Of a DNA stretch of 38,297 nucleotides, positions 15,031-22,484 are shown in pieces. Position 1 is the stretch's first letter, and each line of letters opens with the position of its first letter. The notes under the pieces were generated by a model, which saw only the letters and a program-made list of their open reading frames with translations, was not told the DNA's origin and did no database searches. This stretch comes from Actinoplanes sp. NBRC 103695 (lineage in GTDB: Bacteria > Actinomycetota > Actinomycetes > Mycobacteriales > Micromonosporaceae): positions 1-38,297 of the forward strand of contig NZ_BSTL01000053.1 of NCBI RefSeq assembly GCF_030269485.1. Reading direction: 5' to 3'. The position numbers and the translations under genes were made by a program.

Positions 15031-16332
15031 TCATCCGGCTGCGGGCAAGGGCTGTTCGGGCCAGTTGAGGGCGCGGGCACCGAGCACGGCGGCCTGCAGG
15101 GTGAATCGGTGGGCGGGGTCGGCCGGGTCGTAGCCGGTGAGGACACGGATTCGTTCGAGGCGGTAGGTGACCGTCCGCACGGAGACGTGGATGCGTTTTG
15201 CGGTCTCGGTGGCCACGCCCCCGGTGTCGAAGTAGGCGTGGAGGGTGGCGACGAGTGGTTCAGCGCCACCACGTGCCCGGGTCAGCGGATGCAGCACGGC
15301 GTGCACGAGTTCGACGATGGCCGGTTGGTCGCGCAGCAGGACGCGATAGATGAGCAGGTCGCGGGCGCTGACCACTGGAGTGGGTACGCGCAGCCGCCCG
15401 GCCATGGTGAGCGCCTCGCGGGCCTCCTCGTAGGAACGGGCGATGCCGTACAGACCTGGGTGGGGACGGCCCACGGCGATGCGCCAGGGCCGTCCGCGTG
15501 GTAGCCGACGCAACTGATCGTGCATCAGCCGGCCGAGATCGTCGGTGCCGTCCCCGCCTGCCGGGGTGGCGTCGGGGTCGGACGCGTCGGCGGGCGCGAG
15601 CACGACCAGGAGCCCGTCCTTGGTTGCGACGAGCACGTCGCGGTCACCGAGCCGGTCGAAGATGACGGCCTCGAGAGCGGTGATCGCCGCGTCGGTGTCG
15701 GGCAGCCGGCGGCTCGGCTCGGCCAGGGCGACCTGGTGTACGCGGGCCAGGTCGAGGCCGAACGGTTCGGCCCGGCCGACCAGGGCACCGAGGTCGGAGT
15801 CGCCGCGCAGCAGGTCGTCGATGAGTTCACGGCGCAGGGTCTCCTCGCGGCGGACCAGGTCGCGGCGGGCGACCGCGTAGCCTTCGGCCAGTGTGGCGAC
15901 GGCGTCGTCGACGACCTGCAGGACCGCGGCTGCGGCGGCGCGCACGGCCTCCCGGTCGCGGTTGCGTACGACGTCCGGCAGGTCGTGCCAGAGCCGGCGG
16001 GCGGCGGACAGGTACAGCTGCACCACCCGGCCGGCGGAGATGCCCTGCTCGGCGGCCCGTCTGCCGAGCGCTTCGACGGCGTCGAGTTCGGCGCGTTTGG
16101 GTTTGCGTCCGGTGATGGCGGCGTCGGCGAGCAGCGGCAGGTAGTCGCCGAGCAGAGCCACGGGCACGTTGCCGGCGTCGCGGCTGGCCCCGGCGGCGAC
16201 GTCGGCGAGCCATTGCCCGTCGGCGTCGGCTGCCGTCTGTCGCGCGTTGCGGCGTGTGCCGTCGTCGCTCACGTGTGCCCTTCCCAATCCCGAAGGTTCA
16301 GCATCGCTGATTTCGGCGGCGATCGACGTCAT
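15031..16332 (-). CDS. PucR/CdaR-type transcriptional regulator
   Basis: 433 residues. The C-terminal helix-turn-helix of the PucR family reads GGVATETAKRIHVSVRTVTY then RLERIRVLTGYDP (about 370-405). The centre (about 170-300) is a GGDEF-like sensory fold without active-site residues. The N-terminal 160 residues form a helical region (VVQLYLSAARRLWHDL). The start overlaps the slipin stop by four bases, so it is the third gene of a CBS-slipin-PucR operon. PucR-type proteins usually act as activators responding to a metabolite. Here it may sense a state linked to the membrane or nucleotide proteins upstream. Its own DNA target is unknown. Confidence 0.9.
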   Translation of the reverse strand: MTSIAAEISDAEPSGLGRAHVSDDGTRRNARQTAADADGQWLADVAAGASRDAGNVPVALLGDYLPLLADAAITGRKPKRAELDAVEALGRRAAEQGISAGRVVQLYLSAARRLWHDLPDVVRNRDREAVRAAAAAVLQVVDDAVATLAEGYAVARRDLVRREETLRRELIDDLLRGDSDLGALVGRAEPFGLDLARVHQVALAEPSRRLPDTDAAITALEAVIFDRLGDRDVLVATKDGLLVVLAPADASDPDATPAGGDGTDDLGRLMHDQLRRLPRGRPWRIAVGRPHPGLYGIARSYEEAREALTMAGRLRVPTPVVSARDLLIYRVLLRDQPAIVELVHAVLHPLTRARGGAEPLVATLHAYFDTGGVATETAKRIHVSVRTVTYRLERIRVLTGYDPADPAHRFTLQAAVLGARALNWPEQPLPAAG

Positions 16333-17168
16333 TTGCCGGCCGCCGTCACCGGTTCACGGTCACCGTCCGTCCGGTTACCTACGGTCACGGCCTTCGCGGT
16401 GTGGCCGGCGAGGTTGTGGCTCAGCGTGTCGACCAGTCGTAGCAGCTCCACCGGCAGCGGAAAGATGAGCGTGGAGCTGCGTTCGGAGGTGAGCTCGGCC
16501 ATCGTGGACAGCACCCGCAGCTGCATGGCGGCTGGGTGGTTTTCCAGCACTTGGGCGGCGCGGCCCAGATCGTCGGCGGCCTCGACCTCGCCGGCGGCGT
16601 GGATCACCTTGGCCCGCCGCTCACGTTCGGCTTCGGCCTGGCGGGCCATCGCCCGGCGCATGGTGTCGGGCAGTTCGACGTCCTTGACCTCGACCAGGGT
16701 CACCTTGACACCCCAGGCGCTGGTGATCTCGTCGATGACGGTCTGCAGCCGCTGGTTGATGGCGTCGCGGTCGACGAGCAGGTCGTCGAGGTCGACCTGG
16801 CCGAGGATGCTGCGCAGCGTGGTCTGGGCGATCTGGGAGGTGGCGACGACGTGGTTCTCGACTGCGGTGACCGACAGCAGCGGCACGACGACGTTGAAGT
16901 AGGCCACCGCGTTGACCTTCACGGTGACGTTGTCCTTGGTGATGACGTCCTGCGGCGGGATGTCCATCGTGACGGTACGCAAGGAGACCCGCACCATCCG
17001 GTCGACGAGCGGAATCAGCACCGTCAGCCCCGAGCCTCGCGTGGCGATGACCTGGCCCAGCCGGAACACCACCGCCCGCTCGTAATCCATGATCACTCGC
17101 ACCGACGCGATCAGCAGGACGAGAAGGACCAGCCCGCCCACCAGAAACCAGCGCAATACCTCACTCAT
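16329..17168 (-). CDS. Slipin / stomatin-like SPFH protein
   Basis: 279 residues from ATG 17168 with AAGGAAG upstream. One N-terminal membrane helix (about 5-27, RWFLVGGLVLLVLLIASV) is followed by the SPFH/Band 7 domain (ERAVVFRLGQVIATRGSGLT..., MDIPPQDVITKDNVTVKVNA) and the coiled segment MRRAMARQAEAERERRAKVI. The helix inserts the protein in the membrane with the domain in the cytoplasm, where slipins form oligomeric microdomains. Slipins usually pair with a NfeD-type partner; none is seen here. It sits between a CBS-BON gene 13 bases upstream and the PucR gene it overlaps. Confidence 0.93.
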   Translation of the reverse strand: MSEVLRWFLVGGLVLLVLLIASVRVIMDYERAVVFRLGQVIATRGSGLTVLIPLVDRMVRVSLRTVTMDIPPQDVITKDNVTVKVNAVAYFNVVVPLLSVTAVENHVVATSQIAQTTLRSILGQVDLDDLLVDRDAINQRLQTVIDEITSAWGVKVTLVEVKDVELPDTMRRAMARQAEAERERRAKVIHAAGEVEAADDLGRAAQVLENHPAAMQLRVLSTMAELTSERSSTLIFPLPVELLRLVDTLSHNLAGHTAKAVTVGNRTDGDREPVTAAGK

Positions 17169-17181
17169 GGCGTCTTCCTTC

Positions 17182-17934
17182 TCAACCGATCGACGAGTGT
17201 CCTGCCGCTGCCGCTGCCGCGGACGGGTCGCGGCGTTGAGGGTGGCGTCCCGGCCACCAACCGTCGATCGACGGGGCAGGAGAGGCCTGGACGACGGCAG
17301 GTTCGTGGGGTTGGTCGACGGTGATGTCGTCACGCACGAGGGTTACGCCGGGCACGTCGCGGACCACCCGCGGCAGCAGCGTCGCGTGCCGGGCGTCGCT
17401 GACGGTCGCGGTCGCCGTCACCGCTCCGTCGCGAACGTCCAGATGGAGATGACGGATCGGTAGTGTCTCCAGCACCTGCCGCACGTCGTCGCGGATCGCC
17501 TCGTCCCGGCGGTCGTGTACCTTGAGCAGGTCGCCTGCGGTGACGATGCCCAGCAGTCGCCGGTCCGGTCCGGTCACCAGCAGCCGGTTGACTCGATGGC
17601 GGCGCATCAACCGGCCGGTCTGGGCCAGTGTCGCGTCCGCCGCTACGGTCAGCGCCGGGGCGCGCATCATCTCTCTGGCCGAGGTCGTGATCCAGTCCGG
17701 TGCCGGGACGATGCGCCGCCACGGGATCCGCGGCCGTGGCTGCGGCGGTGGGAACGCGACGGCGTTGAGCACGTCGGTACGGGTGATGATGCCCAGCACC
17801 CGGTCGTACTCGTCGATCACGGCCACCGCGCTGACGTCGTACGTCGTCATGGTCGTGATGATGTCGGCCGGGGCGGCGTCGCCGGTCACGGTGACCACGT
17901 CAGCCGTCATGGCGTCGCGCACCGTCCACTGCAT
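17182..17934 (-). CDS. CBS-pair protein with BON domain
   Basis: 250 residues. Two CBS motifs (about 6-60 and 90-150: VRDAMTADVVTVTGDAAPAD, VIDEYDRVLGIITRTDVLN; LLVTGPDRRLLGIVTAGDLL) form a Bateman module that typically binds adenine nucleotides. A BON domain follows (about 155-215: IRDDVRQVLETLPIRHLHLD, GAVTATATVSD), usually a phospholipid- or envelope-interacting fold. The tail is Pro/Ala-rich. CBS-BON proteins recur in actinobacterial dormancy/stress clusters. The start has GAAGAGGA. It is the first gene of an operon with slipin and PucR. Its leader contains two strong stem-loops and operator site C. Confidence 0.93.
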   Translation of the reverse strand: MQWTVRDAMTADVVTVTGDAAPADIITTMTTYDVSAVAVIDEYDRVLGIITRTDVLNAVAFPPPQPRPRIPWRRIVPAPDWITTSAREMMRAPALTVAADATLAQTGRLMRRHRVNRLLVTGPDRRLLGIVTAGDLLKVHDRRDEAIRDDVRQVLETLPIRHLHLDVRDGAVTATATVSDARHATLLPRVVRDVPGVTLVRDDITVDQPHEPAVVQASPAPSIDGWWPGRHPQRRDPSAAAAAAGHSSIG

Positions 17935-17948
17935 GGTGTCCTCTTCCC

Positions 17949-18001
17949 GGCACCGGAACGGTGCCTGTCTGCTACTGCCCTGGCGTGGTTCGGTGAACCA
18001 C
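17949..18001 (-). promoter_or_regulatory. Double stem-loop in the CBS operon leader
   Basis: Two perfect 7-3-7 inverted repeats lie in series: GGCACCG-GAA-CGGTGCC at 17949-17965 and GTGGTTC-GGT-GAACCAC at 17985-18001. The first ends immediately before the Shine-Dalgarno. The pair could fold as RNA hairpins that control translation, or be tandem protein-binding sites. Function inferred only from position and symmetry. Confidence 0.5.
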
Positions 18002-18079
18002 GGTGACCATGCCACCCATGCTGACCGCGTCACTGCGCCCGCTGACAGAGGCGCCACCGGTCACCTGCAACGGGGCTCC

Positions 18080-18096
18080 TTGCCGGGCGTCGGCAA
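18080..18096. promoter_or_regulatory. Palindromic operator TTGCCG-N5-CGGCAA, site C
   Basis: TTGCCGGGCGTCGGCAA, perfect arms. Its centre is 154 bp upstream of the CBS start (minus strand) and 276 bp upstream of the baeRF start (plus strand). This 428-base divergent gap holds no gene that I can support. Confidence 0.75.
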
Positions 18097-18225
18097 CTAG
18101 CGATGGCGGAGGCTCAGGCACGCAGCCCCGGCCACGGCCGCAACGGCTCGACACGGAACGGTGCGGACGGTACCGGAGTCGTCTTCGGTGATGGGCTCCG
18201 TCGTCTTGCTGCCCACATGATCCTG

Positions 18226-18239
18226 CTGCCGGTCGGCAG
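18226..18239. repeat. Related inverted repeat with short spacer
   Basis: CTGCCGGTCGGCAG, a 6-2-6 repeat whose arms CTGCCG/CGGCAG resemble those of the operator family but with a two-base spacer. Its centre is 131 bp before the baeRF ATG, the distance seen for the true sites. It may be a diverged operator or chance. Confidence 0.3.
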
Positions 18240-18315
18240 TTTGAGCGGCTCGGATCGGCGTGTGGCGACCCTGTTCGACGCACACTCACGGCGGTCAGGC
18301 TGGTCGCCATGTGAT

Positions 18316-18335
18316 CTCACCGGCCCAGTGGTGAG
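18316..18335 (+). repeat. Inverted repeat in the baeRF leader
   Basis: Perfect 6-8-6 repeat CTCACC...GGTGAG, 28 bases before the baeRF start codon. Candidate leader stem-loop; chance cannot be excluded. Confidence 0.3.
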
Positions 18336-18363
18336 CGCCGATGATCTTCATTGAGAGGCGAGA

Positions 18364-19479
18364 ATGGACCTGTCGAACACTCTGAACGCGCGAGATCTGA
18401 TCACACTCTCCGACGAGCGCGGCGGCCACCGTGTCTCGGCATTCCTGCCCGTCAACCGCGCCGACGCGGCCGGCGGCCGTCATCGTGCGCGTGTCAAGAA
18501 CCTACTGCGCGATGCCGAACAGGCGCTGCGCGCCGACGGTGTGACCGCGACCGAGTTGGTGCTGGCGCCTGCCCGCCGACTGCTGGACTCCCCGCACCGG
18601 GCGGAGGGTTCCGGCGACGGCCTGGCCCTGTTCTGCGCGCAGGGCAGTCTGCGGCAGTTCTGGGTTCCGCAGCGCCTGCCTGAGCTGGTCGCGGTCGGGG
18701 ACCGGTTCCTCGTACGGCCGCTGCTGCCGCTGCTGGGCGCCGCCGGCCACTTCTACGTCCTGGCGCTCAACCAGGACGAGATCCGCCTGTGGCGGGGTTC
18801 GCGGCACAGCATGCAGCAGATGGCCCTGGATGGACTGCCCCTGGCCGTGTGGCTGACCATGCCGCGTCGCCGCGCCCAGGTGCACGCCTTCGTCGCCGAT
18901 CGCGGTGGTGCCGGTGGCCGCGCCGTCTTCCACGGCATCGAGGATGACCAGACCCCGCTGGTCGTACAGCACTTCCGGCGCGTCGACCGTGCATTGCGCG
19001 AGGTTCTGCAGGCCGACGACGTGCCGCTGCTGCTCGCCGGTGTCCGATCGACGCAGGCCCTCTACCGGCAGGTCAACACCCATCCGGGACTGATCCGGGA
19101 AGGTATCGACGGCAACTCCCGGGAGTTGAACGCGGATCAGCTGCACCGGCTCGCCTGGCCGCTGGCCGAACCCATACTGCGCGCCGGCGAGACCACCGCC
19201 GCAGCCGTCTACCGGGAGTTGCAGGGCACCGGGCGCACCTGCGCCGACGTCGCGACGGTGCACGCCGCCGCTGAGCAGGGCCGCATCGACACGCTCTTCC
19301 TGCGTGCCGACGCACCCGCTGGTGCCACGAAGGTCATCAGGGTGTACGAGAACCCGCCCACGATCGACCGCTCAGACGCCGCCGCGGTGGCCACCCTGCG
19401 CCATGGCGGAACCGTGCACGCCGTATCCCGCGACCGGATGCCGGACCGTACGCCGATGGCCGCCATCCTTCGCTATTGA
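18364..19479 (+). CDS. baeRF-family protein (eRF1-like fold)
   Basis: 371 residues, the usual length for the bacterial archaeo-eukaryotic release factor families (baeRF3/baeRF7-like). Typical segments are the middle strand HFYVLALNQDEIRLWRG (about 140), the helix YRQVNTHPGLIREGIDGN (about 239), and the C-terminal MAAILRY. The centre contains the pattern RRVDRALREVL. These proteins are related to eRF1 and Pelota and are suspected to act on stalled or dormant ribosomes; the function is inferred from fold, not shown. A good GAGAGG-type site precedes the ATG. It converges on adenylate kinase with only seven bases between the stop codons. Confidence 0.85.
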   Translation: MDLSNTLNARDLITLSDERGGHRVSAFLPVNRADAAGGRHRARVKNLLRDAEQALRADGVTATELVLAPARRLLDSPHRAEGSGDGLALFCAQGSLRQFWVPQRLPELVAVGDRFLVRPLLPLLGAAGHFYVLALNQDEIRLWRGSRHSMQQMALDGLPLAVWLTMPRRRAQVHAFVADRGGAGGRAVFHGIEDDQTPLVVQHFRRVDRALREVLQADDVPLLLAGVRSTQALYRQVNTHPGLIREGIDGNSRELNADQLHRLAWPLAEPILRAGETTAAAVYRELQGTGRTCADVATVHAAAEQGRIDTLFLRADAPAGATKVIRVYENPPTIDRSDAAAVATLRHGGTVHAVSRDRMPDRTPMAAILRY

Positions 19480-19486
19480 CTGCCTT

Positions 19487-20158
19487 CTACACGACGGGGT
19501 CCGGGTCGTTGCGACCGAACGCCGCCCCGAGACCGGTCAGGTCGATCGAGCGGCGGGCGTGTTCCGGCACCAGGTCGACCAATGGCCGCATCGCCTCCAG
19601 CGCGGTGAGGATCTGCCGGGCGACCCGCTCGACCGGGCGCATCGCGTCCACCGACACCAGGATCCCGCGCGAGGCGTACCAGTCGACGATCGGATGAGTC
19701 ACCTCGTGATACAGCGCGAGCCGGTGGCGGATGACCGGCTCGGTGTCGTCGGAGCGGCCTTCCAGCGCGGCCCGCGCCAGCAGCCGCCGGATCAGCTGCT
19801 CCTCGTCGTCGGCCTGCAGATGCAGAGCCACGTTCGCGGTCATCTGCAGGTTCCGGCCGATCTCGTACAACGCCCGGGCCTGCGCCATGTTGCGCGGCAT
19901 GCCGTCGAGCACATACCCGCCGCCGGCCGCCTTCGCCTCGGTGAAGGCGGCCCCGACCATGTCGAGCACGACCTCGTCCGGAACCAGCTCCCCGCGGCTC
20001 AGATGATCGCGCACCGACCGGCCCAGCGCGGTGCCCCGGGCCACGTGATCGCGCAGCAGATCACCGGTGGCGATGTGCGGGACACCGAAGTGTGTCGCGA
20101 TCAGCGCGCCCTGGGTGCCCTTCCCGGCACCAGGCGGGGCAACCAGCAAGACCCGCAT
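19487..20158 (-). CDS. adk: Adenylate kinase paralogue with C-terminal extension
   Basis: 223 residues. The P-loop is PPGAGKGTQG (residues 8-17). The NMP-binding region has ATGDLLRDHVARGTALG; the adenine/catalytic motif is DGMPRN (usually DGFPRT); the LID segment is RSDDTEPVIRHRL. It is the short-LID form without zinc cysteines, as in other actinobacterial Adk. It interconverts ATP + AMP and 2 ADP in the cytoplasm. About 35 extra residues follow the normal end. The housekeeping adk usually lies by secY, so this is likely a second, stress-linked copy. Site D lies upstream. It converges tightly on baeRF. Confidence 0.93.
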   Translation of the reverse strand: MRVLLVAPPGAGKGTQGALIATHFGVPHIATGDLLRDHVARGTALGRSVRDHLSRGELVPDEVVLDMVGAAFTEAKAAGGGYVLDGMPRNMAQARALYEIGRNLQMTANVALHLQADDEEQLIRRLLARAALEGRSDDTEPVIRHRLALYHEVTHPIVDWYASRGILVSVDAMRPVERVARQILTALEAMRPLVDLVPEHARRSIDLTGLGAAFGRNDPDPVV

Positions 20159-20276
20159 CACCAACGTCCCTTCCACCAGGCGGTCCGGTCGGCACCGTGA
20201 CTGCGACGATCGTAGACGTGATCCCGCACCGCCGCGCCGACACCCATCGACGCGGACCCGCGCCACGCGGTGCCGA

Positions 20277-20293
20277 TTTCCCGCCGTCGGCAA
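20277..20293. promoter_or_regulatory. Palindromic operator, site D (two mismatches)
   Basis: TTTCCCGCCGTCGGCAA: the right arm CGGCAA and preceding GT match sites C and E, while the left arm differs at two bases. Its centre is 127 bp upstream of adk (minus) and 138 bp upstream of the FAD oxidoreductase (plus), so it could serve both divergent genes. Confidence 0.55.
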
Positions 20294-20375
20294 TCTACCG
20301 GGCCACAGGTCACCGACGACGACCCTGGCCGCTGGCCCGAGGGCCGGGTGACCATGGCCGCATATCGAGTCAGTT

Positions 20376-20396
20376 CCGCCATCCGATCGATGGCGG
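20376..20396 (+). repeat. 8-5-8 inverted repeat before the oxidoreductase gene
   Basis: Arms CCGCCATC (20376-20383) and GATGGCGG (20389-20396) are perfect, with spacer CGATC. It ends 26 bases before the start codon. It could be a leader hairpin or an operator. An 8-bp perfect stem is the least likely of these repeats to be chance. Confidence 0.45.
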
Positions 20397-20422
20397 GCAA
20401 CTACATCACGTCGGGGAGCGGC

Positions 20423-21709
20423 ATGACTGACCAGACCGGCGGGAAGGGCACTCCCGCGTTCGTGACCGGCTCTGTGCGTGACGTCGCCGTCGTCGGCGCG
20501 GGAATGATCGGCTTGTCCACGGCCTGGTTCCTGCAGGAGGCCGGCGTCCAGGTCACCGTCTACGAGCGGCACCATGCCGGCGCGGGCGCATCCTGGGGAA
20601 ACGCCGGATGGCTGACCCCGGGATTGAGCGCTCCGCTACCGGAACCCGCGGTCCTGCGTTACGGCCTGCGCGCGGTGCTCAGCGCACGTTCCCCGGTCTA
20701 CCTGCCGCTGCGGGCCGACCGTGAGCTGTGGCGTTTCCTGCTGTCGTTCGCGGCCAACAGCACCACCGGGCGGTGGCGCCGCGGTATGGCCGCCTACGTC
20801 GCGGTCAACGAGCGCTGCCTGGAAGCCTTCGACACCCTCGCCGCCGGCGGTATGACCGCGACGACGACGCCGGCGGACCCCTTCCTCGCCTGCTTCGTCC
20901 GCGAGCGTGACAGCCGCGGCCTGCTGACCGAGTTGAAGCAGATCCGCGACGCCGGCCAGGACGTCGCTTTCCGGCCGGTGAACGGGTGGCGGATCCGATC
21001 CCTGGAGCCGGTGCTGACCGAGCGGGTGGGCGCCGCCGTCCAGATCTTCGGGCAGCGGTATCTGCATCCGCCCGAGTTCATCCGGTCGCTGGCGGACGCG
21101 GTTCGCGCCCGCGGCGGGCGCATCATCGAGGGCGCTGACGTGACCCGCCTTCAGCCGGAGGCCGCCGGCGTCGGCGTGATCTGCCGGCCGGGGCAGCAGC
21201 ATCGGCATGACGCCGTGGTCATCGCCACCGGGGCGGTGTTCGGCGAACTGGCCGCCCGCTTCGGGGTACGCCGGCCGGTGCAGGCCGGGCGTGGCTACAG
21301 CTTCAGCGTGCCGGTCGAACGCATGCCCGCCGGCCCGCTGTACTTCCCGGCCCAGCGGGTGGCCTGCACGCCCCTGAACGGCCGGCTGCGGGTGGCCGGG
21401 ATGATGGAGTTCCGCCGACCCGGTGACGAGCTGGACCCACGGCGCATCGCCGCCATCGTCGACGCGGTCCGTCCGCTGCTGCACGGGGTGGACCTCGACG
21501 AGCGCTGCGACGAGTGGGTCGGTTCCCGGCCGTGCACCCCCGACGGCCTGCCGCTGATCGGGGCGACCGCCGCACCACGTGTCCTCGTCGCCGGCGGCCA
21601 TGGCATGTGGGGCATCGCGCTGGGGCCGATCACCGGCCAGCTCGTCGCGCAGGCGATCCTCAAAGGTGAAACGCCCGCGGAGCTGGCGCCGTTCGACCCG
21701 CTGCGCTAA
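20423..21709 (+). CDS. FAD-dependent amino-acid oxidoreductase (DadA/DAO family)
   Basis: 428 residues from ATG 20423 with GGGGAG seven bases upstream. The N-terminal Rossmann motif is VVGAGMIGLSTAWFLQEAG, with Glu (YER) binding the ribose; the second FAD motif is in VVIATGAVFGELA, and the C-terminal motif in GLPLIGATAAPRVLVAGGHG (about 380). The segment GASWGNAGWLTP matches D-amino-acid dehydrogenases. It likely oxidises a D-amino acid or related amine to the 2-oxo acid and passes electrons to FAD and possibly quinone. Glycine/sarcosine-type substrates remain possible. It is divergent from adk. Confidence 0.85.
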   Translation: MTDQTGGKGTPAFVTGSVRDVAVVGAGMIGLSTAWFLQEAGVQVTVYERHHAGAGASWGNAGWLTPGLSAPLPEPAVLRYGLRAVLSARSPVYLPLRADRELWRFLLSFAANSTTGRWRRGMAAYVAVNERCLEAFDTLAAGGMTATTTPADPFLACFVRERDSRGLLTELKQIRDAGQDVAFRPVNGWRIRSLEPVLTERVGAAVQIFGQRYLHPPEFIRSLADAVRARGGRIIEGADVTRLQPEAAGVGVICRPGQQHRHDAVVIATGAVFGELAARFGVRRPVQAGRGYSFSVPVERMPAGPLYFPAQRVACTPLNGRLRVAGMMEFRRPGDELDPRRIAAIVDAVRPLLHGVDLDERCDEWVGSRPCTPDGLPLIGATAAPRVLVAGGHGMWGIALGPITGQLVAQAILKGETPAELAPFDPLR

Positions 21710-22276
21710 GCAGAGGTGCCGAATCCGGTCGCGGTTGGCCTCCCCGCATGATCGACATGAGGTGGCCCGATGCTGGGGGACGGCTGCGGTCGAGGGGTAG
21801 TGACGACGGAACCACAGTGTTGATCGAAGGGCGGCATGGTTCTCCAAGCCCAAAGACAGCGCCATGTCCGATGCTGCACGGCGGGCGGCTTCAGGCGACG
21901 ACCACCCGTGCCGGCGGTGCGCGGTCCGCTGACCACGCCGGAACACAGCCGGGACGGCACGCCGGGCCAGCCGGAACACGATGCACAACCCGATCTCCCG
22001 GGCGGCGGCCACGACCATCAGTACCACGACCCACAGGACCAGCGTCGGCAGGGCACCACGTCGGCCGACGCCGCCGAAGCCGCGCCCCTCGCCCATGTCG
22101 GCCGCCATAACGACCCCGCCACGACGGCACCCATCAGCACCGACGGCCTCGTCGAGGATTGCCGGACGTCGGCAACGAGTGTCGGGGAACTTGACCGGCT
22201 CGCGCTCCTGCGCGTCCGGGCGGCTGAGGGTGACGATGGGATTCCGGTGAGGTTCAGCCTGTGAGAGGAGGCAACG
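21710..22276. other. Gap between oxidoreductase and small ORF
   Basis: 567 bases without a convincing gene. A minus-strand frame from about 22108 encodes a short segment with one membrane helix (LPTLVLWVVVLMVVAAA). It has no good ribosome binding site, and its frame runs on into the oxidoreductase gene, so I do not call it. Operator site E lies at 22159-22175. Confidence 0.4.
22159..22175. promoter_or_regulatory. Palindromic operator TTGCCG-N5-CGGCAA, site E
   Basis: TTGCCGGACGTCGGCAA, perfect arms and an inner GACGTC palindrome. Its centre is 110 bp upstream of the start at 22277 and 318 bp upstream of the MreB-like gene. Confidence 0.75.
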
Positions 22277-22408
22277 ATGACGACGCGTGAGCGCCGACCG
22301 GCGGACTTCGTCGCCTCGTGCCCATTGCCGCTCGCCGCTGGCCTTCTGGCCTGCCGAAGGATGCCGCCAGAGCACGCCGGTCCCAGCACCGGCCGGCCTC
22401 TGCCATAG
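22277..22408 (+). CDS. Possible 43-residue small protein
   Basis: ATG 22277 is preceded by GAGGAGGCAACG, one of the best ribosome binding sites in the window. The product has a hydrophobic centre (PLPLAAGLLAC, about 16-26) flanked by Arg residues and ends at a TAG. I recognise no family. The next real gene starts 77 bases later. It could be a small membrane or leader peptide, or a false start near a remnant. The call rests on the ribosome binding site and the position 110 bp after site E. Confidence 0.4.
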   Translation: MTTRERRPADFVASCPLPLAAGLLACRRMPPEHAGPSTGRPLP

Positions 22409-22484
22409 CGCGCCGCCGCAGTTCAGCGCAATCGTTTCTGATCGTCGCCCTCGTGAGCGACTCCGCCTCGTGAAAGGGGTCGGC

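Noticed and set aside
21830..22108. Minus-strand frame with one membrane helix
   Set aside because: No good ribosome binding site, and the frame continues into the oxidoreductase gene as a shadow.
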